Below, piece by piece: positions 7,855 to 16,133 of a stretch of 64,000 nt of DNA. The notes beneath the pieces are model-generated. The model was not told the DNA's origin, made no database searches, and was given only the letters and a program-made list of their open reading frames with translations. Source of the DNA: Bacteroidales bacterium (GTDB lineage Bacteria > Bacteroidota > Bacteroidia > Bacteroidales > UBA932); the NCBI GenBank assembly GCA_017550525.1, contig JAFZOU010000037.1, positions 62,001 to 126,000 of the forward strand. The letters run 5' to 3'. Made by a program: the position numbers and the translations under genes. The first letter of the stretch is position 1. Each line of letters begins with the position of its first letter.

Positions 7855-8739
7855 ATGATTCAGTCATCCGGATTCTTTTATCCCGTACAGCCCCTTCCCA
7901 ACGATGGGACAAGTGCAAACCTTGAAGTTTTGTACGAGTCCCCGGAGGGAGACTGCATCCTTCTTAAGGGGCATCGGAATGACCGTCTGGTGGTTTACAA
8001 GGCTCTCAAAAAAGCCTTTAGGGAGGACCCGGTCCATCAGAGGATGCTCCGGCGTGAATATGAGATTGGAGCATCTCTCAAGCACCCTGCCATCTGCGAG
8101 GTTCTTTCCTGGACCACCCTCCCGGAATACGGGGACAGTATTGAAATGGAGTGGATAGACGGCTGTACGCTGGATGAATGGATAATATTGAATCCTTCTC
8201 ATAAAGGACAGCTCCGGAGAATATTCATTCAGATTTGCGAAGCGCTTTCCTATATGCATCAGAAGAGGGTATTTCACAAAGACCTTAAGCCGGCGAATAT
8301 CCTTATCACTAAATCCGGTGCATATGTCAAACTTATCGACTTCGGTCTTTCCGACACTGAGTCCATACTTACGGGAAAGGATCCTGCCGGAACGTGGCGC
8401 TATGCCGCGCCGGAAATCATTGCCGGTGAGAGTGCCGATGAATCCTGCGACATCTACTCCCTTGGCATTATCATTAAAGAGTGCTCCGGGCGTTCCTTCA
8501 GTCGTATTGCAAGAAAATGTTCGGCTCATGATAAATTTAAACGGTTTGCATCGGCTTCAGATGTGAAAAGGGCTTTGGCCAATGGAGGCAGATGGTGGAT
8601 TTGGGTGCTTGTTGTGGCACTGATTCTCCTTGTAGCAGGCGCGGCTGTTCTGTATTATTCAAATCGGGAGAATTCTGTTGAGCAATTATTTATGGATGCT
8701 GCCGAACAAGTCAGGGAAGCGGCTAATCCTTCCTTATGA
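7855..8739 (+). CDS. Transmembrane Ser/Thr protein kinase
   Basis: 294 aa from ATG 7855 (the in-frame TTG 7831 sits in the promoter). The kinase core is complete: VAIK-type lysine in RLVVYKALKK, the alpha-C Glu in LRREYEIGAS, catalytic loop HKDLKPANIL (His-Lys-Asp rather than His-Arg-Asp), DFG in LIDFGLSD, activation segment ending GTWRYAAPEI, and the F-helix Asp in CDIYSLGII. One membrane helix follows (WIWVLVVALILLVAGAAV, ~residues 250-272) with a short outer tail. The glycine-rich loop is weak. It is divergent from the WG lipoprotein and its 3' end overlaps the converging HTH gene by 17 bp. It likely autophosphorylates and signals from the inner membrane; substrates are unknown. Confidence 0.88.
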   Translation: MIQSSGFFYPVQPLPNDGTSANLEVLYESPEGDCILLKGHRNDRLVVYKALKKAFREDPVHQRMLRREYEIGASLKHPAICEVLSWTTLPEYGDSIEMEWIDGCTLDEWIILNPSHKGQLRRIFIQICEALSYMHQKRVFHKDLKPANILITKSGAYVKLIDFGLSDTESILTGKDPAGTWRYAAPEIIAGESADESCDIYSLGIIIKECSGRSFSRIARKCSAHDKFKRFASASDVKRALANGGRWWIWVLVVALILLVAGAAVLYYSNRENSVEQLFMDAAEQVREAANPSL

Positions 8740-9280
8740 TAATTACCCCTCCTTCGCGCCCGGCAATATAGGAAGGGGTCTTTTCTCCGTCACGCTGTAC
8801 CCAGGGAAGGACCAGCGGGAAACCTTTTATTATGGAATTTGCCTCAAAGACATCTCCTTCCTTCAACTTTGAATTGATAGAATTCAATACCCTGAAACGG
8901 CGATTGCCCATATACTCCAGCGAGACGATGCGGTCAGGGCGCCAGCCAATCTGAAAACGGTCTCCCGGTTGTAATGCATCGGCATCCAGGCGCTCTGCGT
9001 TAAAATAGTTTGACGAAGAGAATGAAGACTCCCTGAGACCGGAACAGAACGCCCGGTAATCTTTATATCCCACATATTTGGACAGGGCGTCCAGCGTGCT
9101 CCGGCGGGGCGTAACAACCATCCCCACATATCCCCAGAGCCTTTTGAGCGTGGAAGGGGAAATCCTCTCATCCATCTCTTCAGACAAAGCGGTGAAATCA
9201 GATGTTGTGGAAAGCCTCCTGTCAAACTTTATTTCTACGGCTCTCTTAAGGAAGCCTAGTTCCAGTTGTTCGTTACCCAT
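8723..9280 (-). CDS. Small HTH-type regulator of unknown target
   Basis: 185 aa, no signal peptide. Residues ~30-85 suggest a helix-turn-helix: ALSEEMDERISPSTLKRLW followed by TLDALSKYVGYKDYRAFC, a pattern seen in a Bacteroidetes family of short DNA-binding proteins. The C-terminal ~90 residues are beta-rich (LQPGDRFQIGWRPDRIVSL, RRFRVLN, GGVIIIRKD). Its start overlaps the stop of the upstream LRR lipoprotein gene as TAATG at 9282-9278, so both are made from one message. The converging overlap with the kinase gene (8723-8739) leaves no room for a terminator, so some antisense transcription is expected. Confidence 0.65.
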   Translation of the reverse strand: MGNEQLELGFLKRAVEIKFDRRLSTTSDFTALSEEMDERISPSTLKRLWGYVGMVVTPRRSTLDALSKYVGYKDYRAFCSGLRESSFSSSNYFNAERLDADALQPGDRFQIGWRPDRIVSLEYMGNRRFRVLNSINSKLKEGDVFEANSIIKGFPLVLPWVQRDGEKTPSYIAGREGGVIIIRKD

Positions 9281-10500
9281 TATCTGTATTGTATTTGAGT
9301 GTGTGAATCTATCTCAAGTGATTCCATCATTATACCCTCCTTGAGCCAGATTGTCTCCAGCTGAAGGTTGTCATGGGAGCCAAGATGCCGGAGGTTCCAG
9401 TTGGAGGACAGGTCCAGTTCCTTCAGGTTGGACTCATGTATGAACACCACCTGAAGCTGCCCGTTGTGGGAAAAATCCATAGTCTCCAACTTGACACCAT
9501 AACATTCAAAATTGGATAGTTTGGGACAAAGTGCCAGATCTATCGTCTTCAGGTTATCGGCCTGCATCAGATACAGGTAATACAGCTCAGGATTGTCAAT
9601 GATGATATGCTTCAGATGCGGATCCCTTCCGCCGGAGAAAAATTCCAGCTTCTTGTTTGCCGACAAGTCTATGGTTTCAAGCCAGTTATTTCCCATAGAC
9701 AGGGATTTCAGGTTGACAAGGGTTTCCAGTCCGTCAAGGGATTCAAGATAAATATCCGAAAGGACTATCTCCGTGATGCCCTGAAGCTCGGATTGAGACA
9801 TGATGCCGTTGCCGTCGGCGTCAAAGGTTTTGATCAGATATGTAAGCAACCCCGGCTCAAATACCAGCTTGGCGGTTTTGAAAACCTGAGGGGCGGATTC
9901 AACCGTCTCATATCCATTTTCGCAGAAAACGCAGAAGGTGTATTCTGTGTCCTCGGCAAGATTCTCCCAGGTATATGTCAAGGTGTTGCCCGTAAGCGGC
10001 ACCACTACTTTTGTGGCCGATTCTTCATTACCGCCAAGGATAAAACCCGCAGACGTAAGGTGGGATGTGTTAGTGAGGTGGGCTGTAAGCGTAGCGGAGT
10101 ATGTATTGGTGGCTACGTCTATCTCCTGTATGTCAGGGACAGGGATCCTCATGGTGCTGAAAGTAGATATTTCAGACAGGATCTCCTCTTTTCCGTTCCC
10201 CACAAAAGCGGCATACTGATAGCTTGTGGCGGGGGTTAATCCTGTAAAGGTGGCCGATATCCTATTGCCGCTTGGCTGGCATTCCTTACGCTGTTTTTGG
10301 TTATTATCGGCCCAGAGATAAAAGCCGGCAGACGTGATGTTTTCCGCATTTTCCAGCACGGCTTCCAACGAGATGAAATCATACCCTGCTTCTCCTTTCA
10401 ACGACGCGACCCTTGGTTGCAGCAGCGCCTGCGGAGGCGCCGTGACACATGCCCATAAAAGAGCCAGGACTACTGATATTGAAAGCTTTTTGGCACGCAT
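9280..10500 (-). CDS. Secreted FN3/EF-hand/LRR protein
   Basis: 406 aa. Signal sequence with a Cys near residue 17 (LLWAC), so probably a lipoprotein. Two fibronectin-III-like Ig modules follow: ITSAGFYLWADNN with LTPATSYQYAAF, and LTSAGFILGG with LAEDTEYTFCVF. Next comes a single EF-hand or dockerin-like loop (DADGNGIMSQSEL, ~residue 225). Then a leucine-rich repeat tract with the SLSMGNNWLETIDLSAN and NLKELDLSSNWNLRHL type units. Such mosaics are typical of Bacteroidetes cell-surface binding proteins. It is the first gene of a two-gene message with the HTH protein. Ligand unknown. Confidence 0.7.
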   Translation of the reverse strand: MRAKKLSISVVLALLWACVTAPPQALLQPRVASLKGEAGYDFISLEAVLENAENITSAGFYLWADNNQKQRKECQPSGNRISATFTGLTPATSYQYAAFVGNGKEEILSEISTFSTMRIPVPDIQEIDVATNTYSATLTAHLTNTSHLTSAGFILGGNEESATKVVVPLTGNTLTYTWENLAEDTEYTFCVFCENGYETVESAPQVFKTAKLVFEPGLLTYLIKTFDADGNGIMSQSELQGITEIVLSDIYLESLDGLETLVNLKSLSMGNNWLETIDLSANKKLEFFSGGRDPHLKHIIIDNPELYYLYLMQADNLKTIDLALCPKLSNFECYGVKLETMDFSHNGQLQVVFIHESNLKELDLSSNWNLRHLGSHDNLQLETIWLKEGIMMESLEIDSHTQIQYR

Positions 10501-10525
10501 TCCGTTTGTCGGTATTCATCTAATG

Positions 10526-10533
10526 CAAAGATA
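10526..10533 (-). promoter_or_regulatory. -7 promoter box of the LRR lipoprotein gene
   Basis: The minus strand reads TATCTTTG, 25 nt upstream of ATG 10500. The remaining bases up to 10611 show no other recognised signal. Confidence 0.55.
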
Positions 10534-10611
10534 GGTTCATTTAAGGTTTAATCAAAGTCCAAAGCTGGTCCATTTGCGGCACTGTGGCACCTCGGTCACT
10601 GCGATAACTCA

Positions 10612-10727
10612 ATATCGGCCTGCCTGGTAACTCCCTCTTCCTGAATCTTTTACGCAAAGTCGGGTGCACCGTGCGGTGCACCCGACTATTATCAAGTGGC
10701 TGAGTAACAGCCTGTTACGTACCAGGG
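10612..10727 (-). repeat. Intergenic hairpin element, copy A
   Basis: About 116 bp directly downstream of the phosphopantetheinyl transferase stop. Read on the minus strand it aligns nearly end to end, at roughly 80 percent identity by eye, with copy B at 13212-13328 (plus strand). Shared landmarks in order: CCCTGG-ACGTAA, GGCTGT-ACTC, ACTTGA, the 13-bp GTGCACC hairpin, GATTCAG, GAGGGAGTTACC, and GGCCGATATT at the far end. The outer ends are themselves complementary (CCTGG..GTAAC against GTTACCAGG). Both copies sit in the same sense just after a gene's stop codon. Confidence 0.8.
10658..10687 (-). terminator. Hairpin in copy A, probable terminator of the PPTase gene
   Basis: A 13-bp perfect stem AGTCGGGTGCACC/GGTGCACCCGACT with a 4-nt loop. 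On the minus strand only TTTG follows, so termination strength is uncertain. The second pair from the base is G-C here and A-T in copy B, a compensatory change. Confidence 0.6.
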
Positions 10728-10731
10728 ACAA

Positions 10732-11370
10732 TTAGTCTCCCACCACCCACACAAGGACGTGGCGGTCGAAGGTCATGTATTCAAGGTTGAATTCCTGCTC
10801 GTCGTCGTCTTTGTCCACGAAGGTGGCTTCAAGCTCACCTTCTCCGCGGTAACGGAAGCGGTCCACCTCTATCTGCTCCGCGAAGTCTACGCTGTACAGG
10901 CTGAGGAGCTTGAAGATTGCTTCTTTGGCGCACCAGTAGATGGCAAGCTGCTCATTGCGCTTCTCATCAGGAAGATCGTCAATCTCATCCTCGCTGAGAG
11001 CCTTTTTCTCCACGGCGGAGAAATCACGGTCCAGGGACTCTACGTCTATGCCGCAGTCCTGGTCTTCATGGAGGATTACCGCCACATACTTCTCAGTATG
11101 GGTTATGGAGATGTTTGTGGGGTTGTTCTCAAGGTAGGGCTTACCGTTGTCGTGGTGGCTGAGGTATACCTTTTCATCGAACAGGGTGTTGAGGAGGGCT
11201 CTCACCGCAAGACGCTGCTTGCGGAGGGATTCGCTCTTTATGAACGAGATTTCTTCCATCTCATCCGTGGGGGTGGCGGCAAGTTTTACCAGCTCATCCT
11301 CGGTTTCTGTAATCTGCCACACTCCGATGGTGGCTTCGTTTTCAAGTTCCTTCTTTAAATAAAGTGCCAT
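10732..11370 (-). CDS. 4'-phosphopantetheinyl transferase superfamily protein
   Basis: 212 aa, soluble. The three superfamily signatures are present: NISITHTEKYVAVIL (substrate-binding His strand), GIDVES (Mg-binding Asp) and WCAKEAIFKLLS (WxxKEAxxK helix with the second acidic ligand). Sfp-type enzymes move 4'-phosphopantetheine from CoA to a carrier-protein serine. Length fits a compact Sfp/AcpT-like member. No carrier protein or synthase gene lies alongside, so the substrate (fatty-acid ACP or another carrier) is not known. The gene is expressed from a promoter near 11548 with a ~170-nt leader and ends at hairpin element copy A. Confidence 0.85.
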   Translation of the reverse strand: MALYLKKELENEATIGVWQITETEDELVKLAATPTDEMEEISFIKSESLRKQRLAVRALLNTLFDEKVYLSHHDNGKPYLENNPTNISITHTEKYVAVILHEDQDCGIDVESLDRDFSAVEKKALSEDEIDDLPDEKRNEQLAIYWCAKEAIFKLLSLYSVDFAEQIEVDRFRYRGEGELEATFVDKDDDEQEFNLEYMTFDRHVLVWVVGD

Positions 11371-11639
11371 TACAAAATGTTCTGAACAACAATACGGTAG
11401 CGCCCGATACTCTTTTTAGAGGGTATCAGGTTTCTCAGTTAGATGTGGTGGACAATCGTGGGGAAGGATCGTCTGAACCGACGACCTTCAACTGGCTGGA
11501 TGTGACCGGACTGGGAGGCTCCATACTAATTGTTACAAATTCAACCGCAAAGATAATCATTTTTATGAATTCAAACACTTTTTGCGCGGAAATTAGTATC
11601 TTTGTGGCTGCAATTGAAATAACGTAAACAGAAAATATC
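11371..11639. other. Divergent intergenic region: two promoters and a structured leader
   Basis: The minus strand has a TATCTTTG box at 11555-11548 for the PPTase gene, which implies a leader of about 170 nt. That leader contains a 10-bp hairpin GAAGG-TCGTC/GACGACCTTC with one bulged base at 11463-11489 (loop TGAACC), and a weaker GATAC/GTATC hairpin at 11406-11427. The plus strand has the mdh promoter at 11597-11604. I do not recognise a known riboswitch, and the region does not fold as a tRNA. Confidence 0.5.
11597..11604 (+). promoter_or_regulatory. -7 promoter box of mdh
   Basis: TATCTTTG, 35 nt upstream of ATG 11640. It lies about 42 bp from the opposing TATCTTTG box of the PPTase gene. 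Confidence 0.6.
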
Positions 11640-12626
11640 ATGAAATTTCTCACTGACGAAAAACTCCTTATTGTTGGCGCAGCCGGTATGATTGGCTCAA
11701 ATATGGCCCAGACTGCCGCCTGCCTTGGACTTTCTTCAAACATCTGCCTCTACGATATCTTTGAGCCCGGCCTCAAGGGTGTCCTGGCAGAAATGGACCA
11801 CTGCGCTTTTGAGGGCGTGAACTTCACCGCCACCATTGACCCCGCAGAGGCCTTCAAGGATGCAAAATACATCATCTCCTCCGGCGGTGCACCCCGTAAG
11901 GAAGGCATGACCCGTGAGGACCTCCTCAAGGGCAACTGCCAGATTGCCGCAGAATTCGGCGACAACATCAAGAAGTACTGCCCGGATGCAAAGTTTGTGG
12001 TCGTCATCTTCAATCCTGCCGATGTTACCGCTCTCACAGCCCTCATCCACTCCGGCTTGAAGCCCTCACAGCTCACTTCCCTTGCAGCCCTTGACAGCAC
12101 CCGTCTGCAGGAGGCACTTGCACAGGAGTTCGGCGTACCTCAGTACAAGGTCACCGGCGCCCACACCTATGGTGGTCACGGTGAGGCCATGGCAGTATTC
12201 GCAAGCCAGGTGAAGATTGACGGAAAGCCCCTTTCAGAGCTTCCTCTTTCCGCAGAGCGCTTTGCAGAAATCAAGCACAACACCATCCAGGGCGGTTCCA
12301 ATATCATCAAACTCCGTGGCCGCAGTTCCTTCCAGAGCCCTGCATACCAGGCCGTGAAGATGATTGAGGCCGCAATGGGCGGAGACAAGTTCTACTGGCC
12401 CGCCGGCACCTATGTGAACGAAGGTAAGTACAAGAACGTCATGATGGCAATGCCCACCGTAATTGACGCCACCGGCTGCCACTTCACCGCTCCAAAAGGA
12501 ACCTCAGAGGAAATGGCCGCACTTGACGCCTCCTATGAGCACCTTGTGAAGATGAGGGATGAGATTGTGTCCCTTGGCATTGTTCCCGCAGTTGCAGACT
12601 GGAAGAAAGACAACGCAAATCTTTAA
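11640..12626 (+). CDS. mdh: Malate dehydrogenase
   Basis: 328 aa, cytoplasmic. Rossmann start LLIVGAAGMIGSNMA; substrate-loop arginines in GGAPRKEGMTRED; NPADVTALTA; DSTRLQ; and the catalytic His in VTGAHTYGGHGEAM. The family interconverts malate and oxaloacetate with NAD(H); in anaerobic Bacteroidales it runs reductively toward fumarate and succinate. The sequence is a Bacteroidetes-type LDH/MDH member about 15 residues longer than E. coli Mdh. The next gene starts 5 bp after the stop, so the two are probably co-transcribed. Confidence 0.92.
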   Translation: MKFLTDEKLLIVGAAGMIGSNMAQTAACLGLSSNICLYDIFEPGLKGVLAEMDHCAFEGVNFTATIDPAEAFKDAKYIISSGGAPRKEGMTREDLLKGNCQIAAEFGDNIKKYCPDAKFVVVIFNPADVTALTALIHSGLKPSQLTSLAALDSTRLQEALAQEFGVPQYKVTGAHTYGGHGEAMAVFASQVKIDGKPLSELPLSAERFAEIKHNTIQGGSNIIKLRGRSSFQSPAYQAVKMIEAAMGGDKFYWPAGTYVNEGKYKNVMMAMPTVIDATGCHFTAPKGTSEEMAALDASYEHLVKMRDEIVSLGIVPAVADWKKDNANL

Positions 12627-12631
12627 GCCGG

Positions 12632-13210
12632 ATGAAAAAGATCATTGTTCTGGCTATCGCAGCCATAGCTTTCATCGCCTCCGGCGTTACGGCAAACGCA
12701 CAGTATCGGCCCAGCACCCTCAGCCAGCACCGCGCAGGCCTTGAGGATGAGAATGGCCATGCCCTCACGGACCAGGAAGTTTTCCAGCTCATTGACGAGG
12801 ATGTCTATAATCAGACCTACGTAGGAGCATGCAAGCAGTACAAGACCGGTAAGATCCTCACCATCGTGGGTGCCGCAACAACTGGCGTCGGCTTGGTTGG
12901 TACCATCGCAGGTTCTGTCGCTACTGCTTATGCCATACAGAACGGCCACGTTACCTTTGAAGATCAGAACGGCCGGAAAGTGGTCAAGGAATATGACAAG
13001 CAGGCGGCTCTTGCAGTTGTGGGTTTTGCCGCCGGTGTCACACTCCTTGCAGCAGGTGACATCTGCCTCAGCGTTGGTATTCCGCTGCAGGTTATCGGCA
13101 AAAAGCGCCTTAATTGGATTGCCACCGAGTATAACCATGAGGCTGTCTCCAGCGCAAACCTTCGCATCGGCCTTACAAATTACGGCGCAGGCCTGGTTAT
13201 GAACTTCTAA
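12632..13210 (+). CDS. Small exported membrane protein, unknown
   Basis: 192 aa. Signal peptide with cleavage near ANAQ. Two glycine/alanine-rich hydrophobic segments follow (ILTIVGAATTGVGLVGTIAG near residue 75 and LAVVGFAAGVTLLAAG near 130), with a short polar stretch between them. The C-terminus ends LVMNF, like a barrel or surface protein end. Similar 190-residue proteins with paired glycine-rich helices are frequent and uncharacterised in Bacteroidetes. Its close link to mdh is probably positional rather than functional. Hairpin element copy B begins right after its stop codon. Confidence 0.6.
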   Translation: MKKIIVLAIAAIAFIASGVTANAQYRPSTLSQHRAGLEDENGHALTDQEVFQLIDEDVYNQTYVGACKQYKTGKILTIVGAATTGVGLVGTIAGSVATAYAIQNGHVTFEDQNGRKVVKEYDKQAALAVVGFAAGVTLLAAGDICLSVGIPLQVIGKKRLNWIATEYNHEAVSSANLRIGLTNYGAGLVMNF

Positions 13211-13211
13211 A

Positions 13212-13328
13212 CCCTGGCACGTAAACGGCTGTAACTCGGCAACTTGACAACAATCGGGTGCACCATGAGGTGCACCCGATTTTGTGTAAGTGATTCAGAG
13301 AGAGGGAGTTACCGGGCGGGCCGATATT
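13212..13328 (+). repeat. Intergenic hairpin element, copy B
   Basis: Homologous to copy A (10612-10727) but in inverted orientation, 2.5 kb away. It starts one base after the stop of the small membrane protein gene and reaches into the nrdG stop codon. It contains the CCCTGG end, the central hairpin, GATTCAGAGAGAGGGAGTTACC and the terminal GGCCGATATTA. Confidence 0.8.
13252..13281 (+). terminator. Hairpin in copy B, probable terminator
   Basis: 13-bp stem AATCGGGTGCACC/GGTGCACCCGATT, loop ATGA, followed by a short T run (TTTTG when counted with the stem end). Suitable to end the mdh transcript. Confidence 0.65.
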
Positions 13329-13833
13329 ACCTCAGCGGCTCAAGGGCCACGGTGCCGGGGATATGGTCCACTGGCGGTTCTCCGTGTAAATAGATGATGC
13401 GCTGGTTAGGGCTGCCACGGAAAAGGAGATCCGTGTCCCTCTGCTCCAGGATGAACGGGCCGTCCACAAGGACGTCCAGCCAGGGAAGCATTGCGGCCAT
13501 TGTGGGATCGGCCTTCACTTCCTCCAGCGTGAACCCGGTCCAGCACCAGATGGTCTTCCTGGTTTCTTCCTTGATACGGCGGGCAAGTTCCGTGAATGCC
13601 GGAGCCTGGTACATAGGATCCCCTCCGGAGAAGGTTACGTTGGACATTGAATCCTCTTTTATGATTTCCAAAAGTTCCTCAACGTCCATCCACTTTCCTG
13701 CATTGAAGTCCCAGCTCTGGGGGTTGTGGCACCCCTTGCAGCCGTGCTTGCACCCTGCGCAATAAATGGCCGTGCGGAACCCGGGTCCGTCGGCCATTGT
13801 CTGATGAAGTATGTCTAATACCCTTATCTTCAT
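13327..13833 (-). CDS. nrdG: Anaerobic ribonucleotide reductase activating protein
   Basis: 168 aa, radical SAM family. The N-terminal CKHGCKGC gives the CxxxCxxC motif that holds the 4Fe-4S cluster, followed by NPQSWDF. The SAM-binding GGDP motif is in VTFSGGDPMYQAPA. It generates the glycyl radical on NrdD. It lies 43 bp downstream of nrdD, separated by a hairpin at 13845-13865, and is probably on the same transcript. Length is normal for NrdG. Confidence 0.93.
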   Translation of the reverse strand: MKIRVLDILHQTMADGPGFRTAIYCAGCKHGCKGCHNPQSWDFNAGKWMDVEELLEIIKEDSMSNVTFSGGDPMYQAPAFTELARRIKEETRKTIWCWTGFTLEEVKADPTMAAMLPWLDVLVDGPFILEQRDTDLLFRGSPNQRIIYLHGEPPVDHIPGTVALEPLR

Positions 13834-13844
13834 AGTGAAAAGAG

Positions 13845-13865
13845 ATACCCGGTCAAGCCGGGTAT
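13845..13865 (-). terminator. Hairpin between nrdD and nrdG
   Basis: 8-bp stem ATACCCGG/CCGGGTAT with loop TCAAG in the 43-bp nrdD-nrdG gap. On the minus strand it is followed by CTCTTTTC, a weak T tract. It may attenuate nrdG relative to nrdD or stabilise nrdD mRNA. Confidence 0.5.
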
Positions 13866-13876
13866 GACAAGGGTGG

Positions 13877-16087
13877 TTACTCGTGAATCACGCGGTCGTG
13901 GAGTTCGGCCAGCTTGCCGGCGTTCCAACGGTCCGTGGTACCTACAAGGTAACCGGTGATGCGCTGGAGGGTGTCAATGTGGTGACCGTGGCAGTGGGGG
14001 CACTCATGGAGGTCCTTCTCTGCGTTCTCATAGCCGCAGTCAAGGCAGCGGTTGCGGTTGTGGTTCACGGAGCCGTAGCCTATGTCGTACTTATCCATGA
14101 GGTCCACGATCTGCATGATTGCCTCCGGGTTGTGAGTGGCGTCACCGTCAATCTCCACGTAGAAGATGTGGCCGGCGTTCTCATACTTGTGGTAAGGACC
14201 CTCGATCTTTGCCTTGTGCTCAGGCGTGCAGTGATAGTACACGGGAACGTGGCTGGAGTTGGTGTAGTAGTCCTTGTCCGTGATACCGGGGATGATTCCA
14301 AAGGTTTTCTTGTCCCTCTTGGTGAACTTTCCGGAAAGGCCCTCTGCGGGAGTGGCAAGGAAGGTGAAGTTGTGCTGATAGATCTCTGCAAAGCCGTTGA
14401 TCTTCTCTGCCATATGGGAGACAATCCTGAGGCCCAGTTCCTGGGCTTCGGGGCTTTCTCCGTGATGCTTGCCAATAAGTGCGATGAGGCACTCTGCAAG
14501 GCCGATAAAGCCGATTGAAAGGGTACCCTGGTTGATGACTTTCTCAATGGTGTCCTCAGAGTCAAGTTTCTCGGAGCCAAGCCACAGGCCGTTCATAAGG
14601 AGCGGGAACTGCTTCTTGAGGGCGGTCTTCTGGAAGTCGAAGCGCTCATTGAGCTGGCGGGCGCTGATTTCAAGGGCCCAGTCAAGCTTCTGGAAGAACT
14701 TCTGGATGCGTGCCTCTTTCTCAGGCTCTTCCCTCATTGCCTCGATGGCAAGCTTCACTATATTGATAGTGGTGAAGGAGAGGTTACCACGGCCGATAGA
14801 AGTCTTGGGGCCGAACTTGTTGCCGTACACGCGGGTGCGGCAGCCCATGGTTGCTACCTCGTGCTCGAAGCGGCGGGGGTCATCGGCCTTCCAGGCGTCG
14901 TCCTGATTGTAGGTGGCGTCAAGGTTCAGGAAGTTGGGGAAGAAACGGCGTGCCGATACCTTGCAGGCGAACCTGTAGAGGTCATAGTTGGGATCTTCCG
15001 GGAGGTAGCTCACGCCCTTCTTCTTCTTCCAAATCTGGATGGGGAAGATGGCGGTGCTGCCGTTACCTACGCCCTCATAGGTGGTGTTGAGGATCTCACG
15101 GATGATGCAGCGGCCTTCAGCCGATGTATCTGTACCGTAGTTGATGGAGGAGAACACAACCTGGTTACCGCCGCGGCTGTGGATTGTGTTCATGTTGTGA
15201 ACGAACGCCTCCATTGCCTGGTGTACGCGGCCAACGGTCTGGTTGATGGCGTGCTGCATTGCCCTCTCCTTGCCCTGAAGGCCCACGAGATCCCTCTTGA
15301 GGTAGTCGTCAATCTTGACGGGCTTTAGCTCGCTGTAATCCTTATTCTCCATATCGGAGATCTTGTCAATCTCTTCCTCGTAGGTCTTGCGGACGTAGGG
15401 TGCAAGATAGAAGTCGAAGGCGGGGATTGCCTGACCTCCGTGCATCTCGTTCTGGACGGTTTCCATGGAGATGCAGGCAAGGACGGAAGCGGTTTCAATG
15501 CGCTTTGCGGGACGGGACTCCCCGTGGCCGGCCTTGAGACCGTGCTCCAGGATCACATCCAGAGGGTGCTGGATGCAGGTGAGGGATTTGGTGGGATAAT
15601 AATCCTTATCGTGGATATGGATGTAGTTGCCGGCAACTGCCTCACGGACGGGGTCTGAGAGAAGGCACTCGTCCACGTAGCTTTTGGTGGCCTCGGAGGC
15701 GAACTTCATCATCATACCAGCCGGGGTATCGGCATTCATGTTGGCGTTCTCACGGGTTATGTCGTTCACCTGGGCGTCAATGATGGTCTGGAAGATCTCA
15801 TTGGTCTTGGCCTTACGGGCAAGGTTACGTTTGTTACGGTAGCGGATATACTCCTGGGCAACCTCCTGGCGGGGGCTGTTCATGAGGTGGCTCTCAACTA
15901 CGTCCTGGATTTCCTCAACGGTCATCTCCTCCTTGGGCAGAAGGGAGATATCGTGGGCGATCTGGGCAGCCAGCACAATATCTTCACCGTTCTCCGTTAC
16001 ATCCATTGCCTTGAGGATGGCGGCAACAATCTTCTGGTTGTTAAATTCGACGCGACGTCCATCGCGCTTTAGTACACGTTTTACCAT
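13877..16087 (-). CDS. nrdD: Anaerobic ribonucleoside-triphosphate reductase
   Basis: 736 aa. An N-terminal ATP-cone (residues ~1-90: VKRVLKRDGRRVEFN, then ATP-cone motif VEEIQDVVE) is followed by the ten-stranded reductase barrel. The C-terminus has the zinc site CLDCGYE...CPHC and the glycyl-radical segment RITGYLVGTTDRWN. It reduces NTPs to dNTPs without oxygen after activation by NrdG, consistent with a strict or facultative anaerobe. A TAACTTTG box with a 20-bp spaced TTG lies 47-77 nt upstream. No aerobic reductase is in the window. Confidence 0.95.
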   Translation of the reverse strand: MVKRVLKRDGRRVEFNNQKIVAAILKAMDVTENGEDIVLAAQIAHDISLLPKEEMTVEEIQDVVESHLMNSPRQEVAQEYIRYRNKRNLARKAKTNEIFQTIIDAQVNDITRENANMNADTPAGMMMKFASEATKSYVDECLLSDPVREAVAGNYIHIHDKDYYPTKSLTCIQHPLDVILEHGLKAGHGESRPAKRIETASVLACISMETVQNEMHGGQAIPAFDFYLAPYVRKTYEEEIDKISDMENKDYSELKPVKIDDYLKRDLVGLQGKERAMQHAINQTVGRVHQAMEAFVHNMNTIHSRGGNQVVFSSINYGTDTSAEGRCIIREILNTTYEGVGNGSTAIFPIQIWKKKKGVSYLPEDPNYDLYRFACKVSARRFFPNFLNLDATYNQDDAWKADDPRRFEHEVATMGCRTRVYGNKFGPKTSIGRGNLSFTTINIVKLAIEAMREEPEKEARIQKFFQKLDWALEISARQLNERFDFQKTALKKQFPLLMNGLWLGSEKLDSEDTIEKVINQGTLSIGFIGLAECLIALIGKHHGESPEAQELGLRIVSHMAEKINGFAEIYQHNFTFLATPAEGLSGKFTKRDKKTFGIIPGITDKDYYTNSSHVPVYYHCTPEHKAKIEGPYHKYENAGHIFYVEIDGDATHNPEAIMQIVDLMDKYDIGYGSVNHNRNRCLDCGYENAEKDLHECPHCHGHHIDTLQRITGYLVGTTDRWNAGKLAELHDRVIHE

Positions 16088-16133
16088 ATTGCGTTTATAT
16101 TTCTGTGATCTGTTGGTTAGGTCGGACTGGAGA

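Noticed and set aside
11430-11525. tRNA-like wording on the minus strand (GGTCGTCGGTTCA, and a later CCACCA)
   Set aside because: No acceptor stem pairs, no anticodon stem in the right place, and the TTCRA loop is broken; it folds instead as a simple bulged hairpin.
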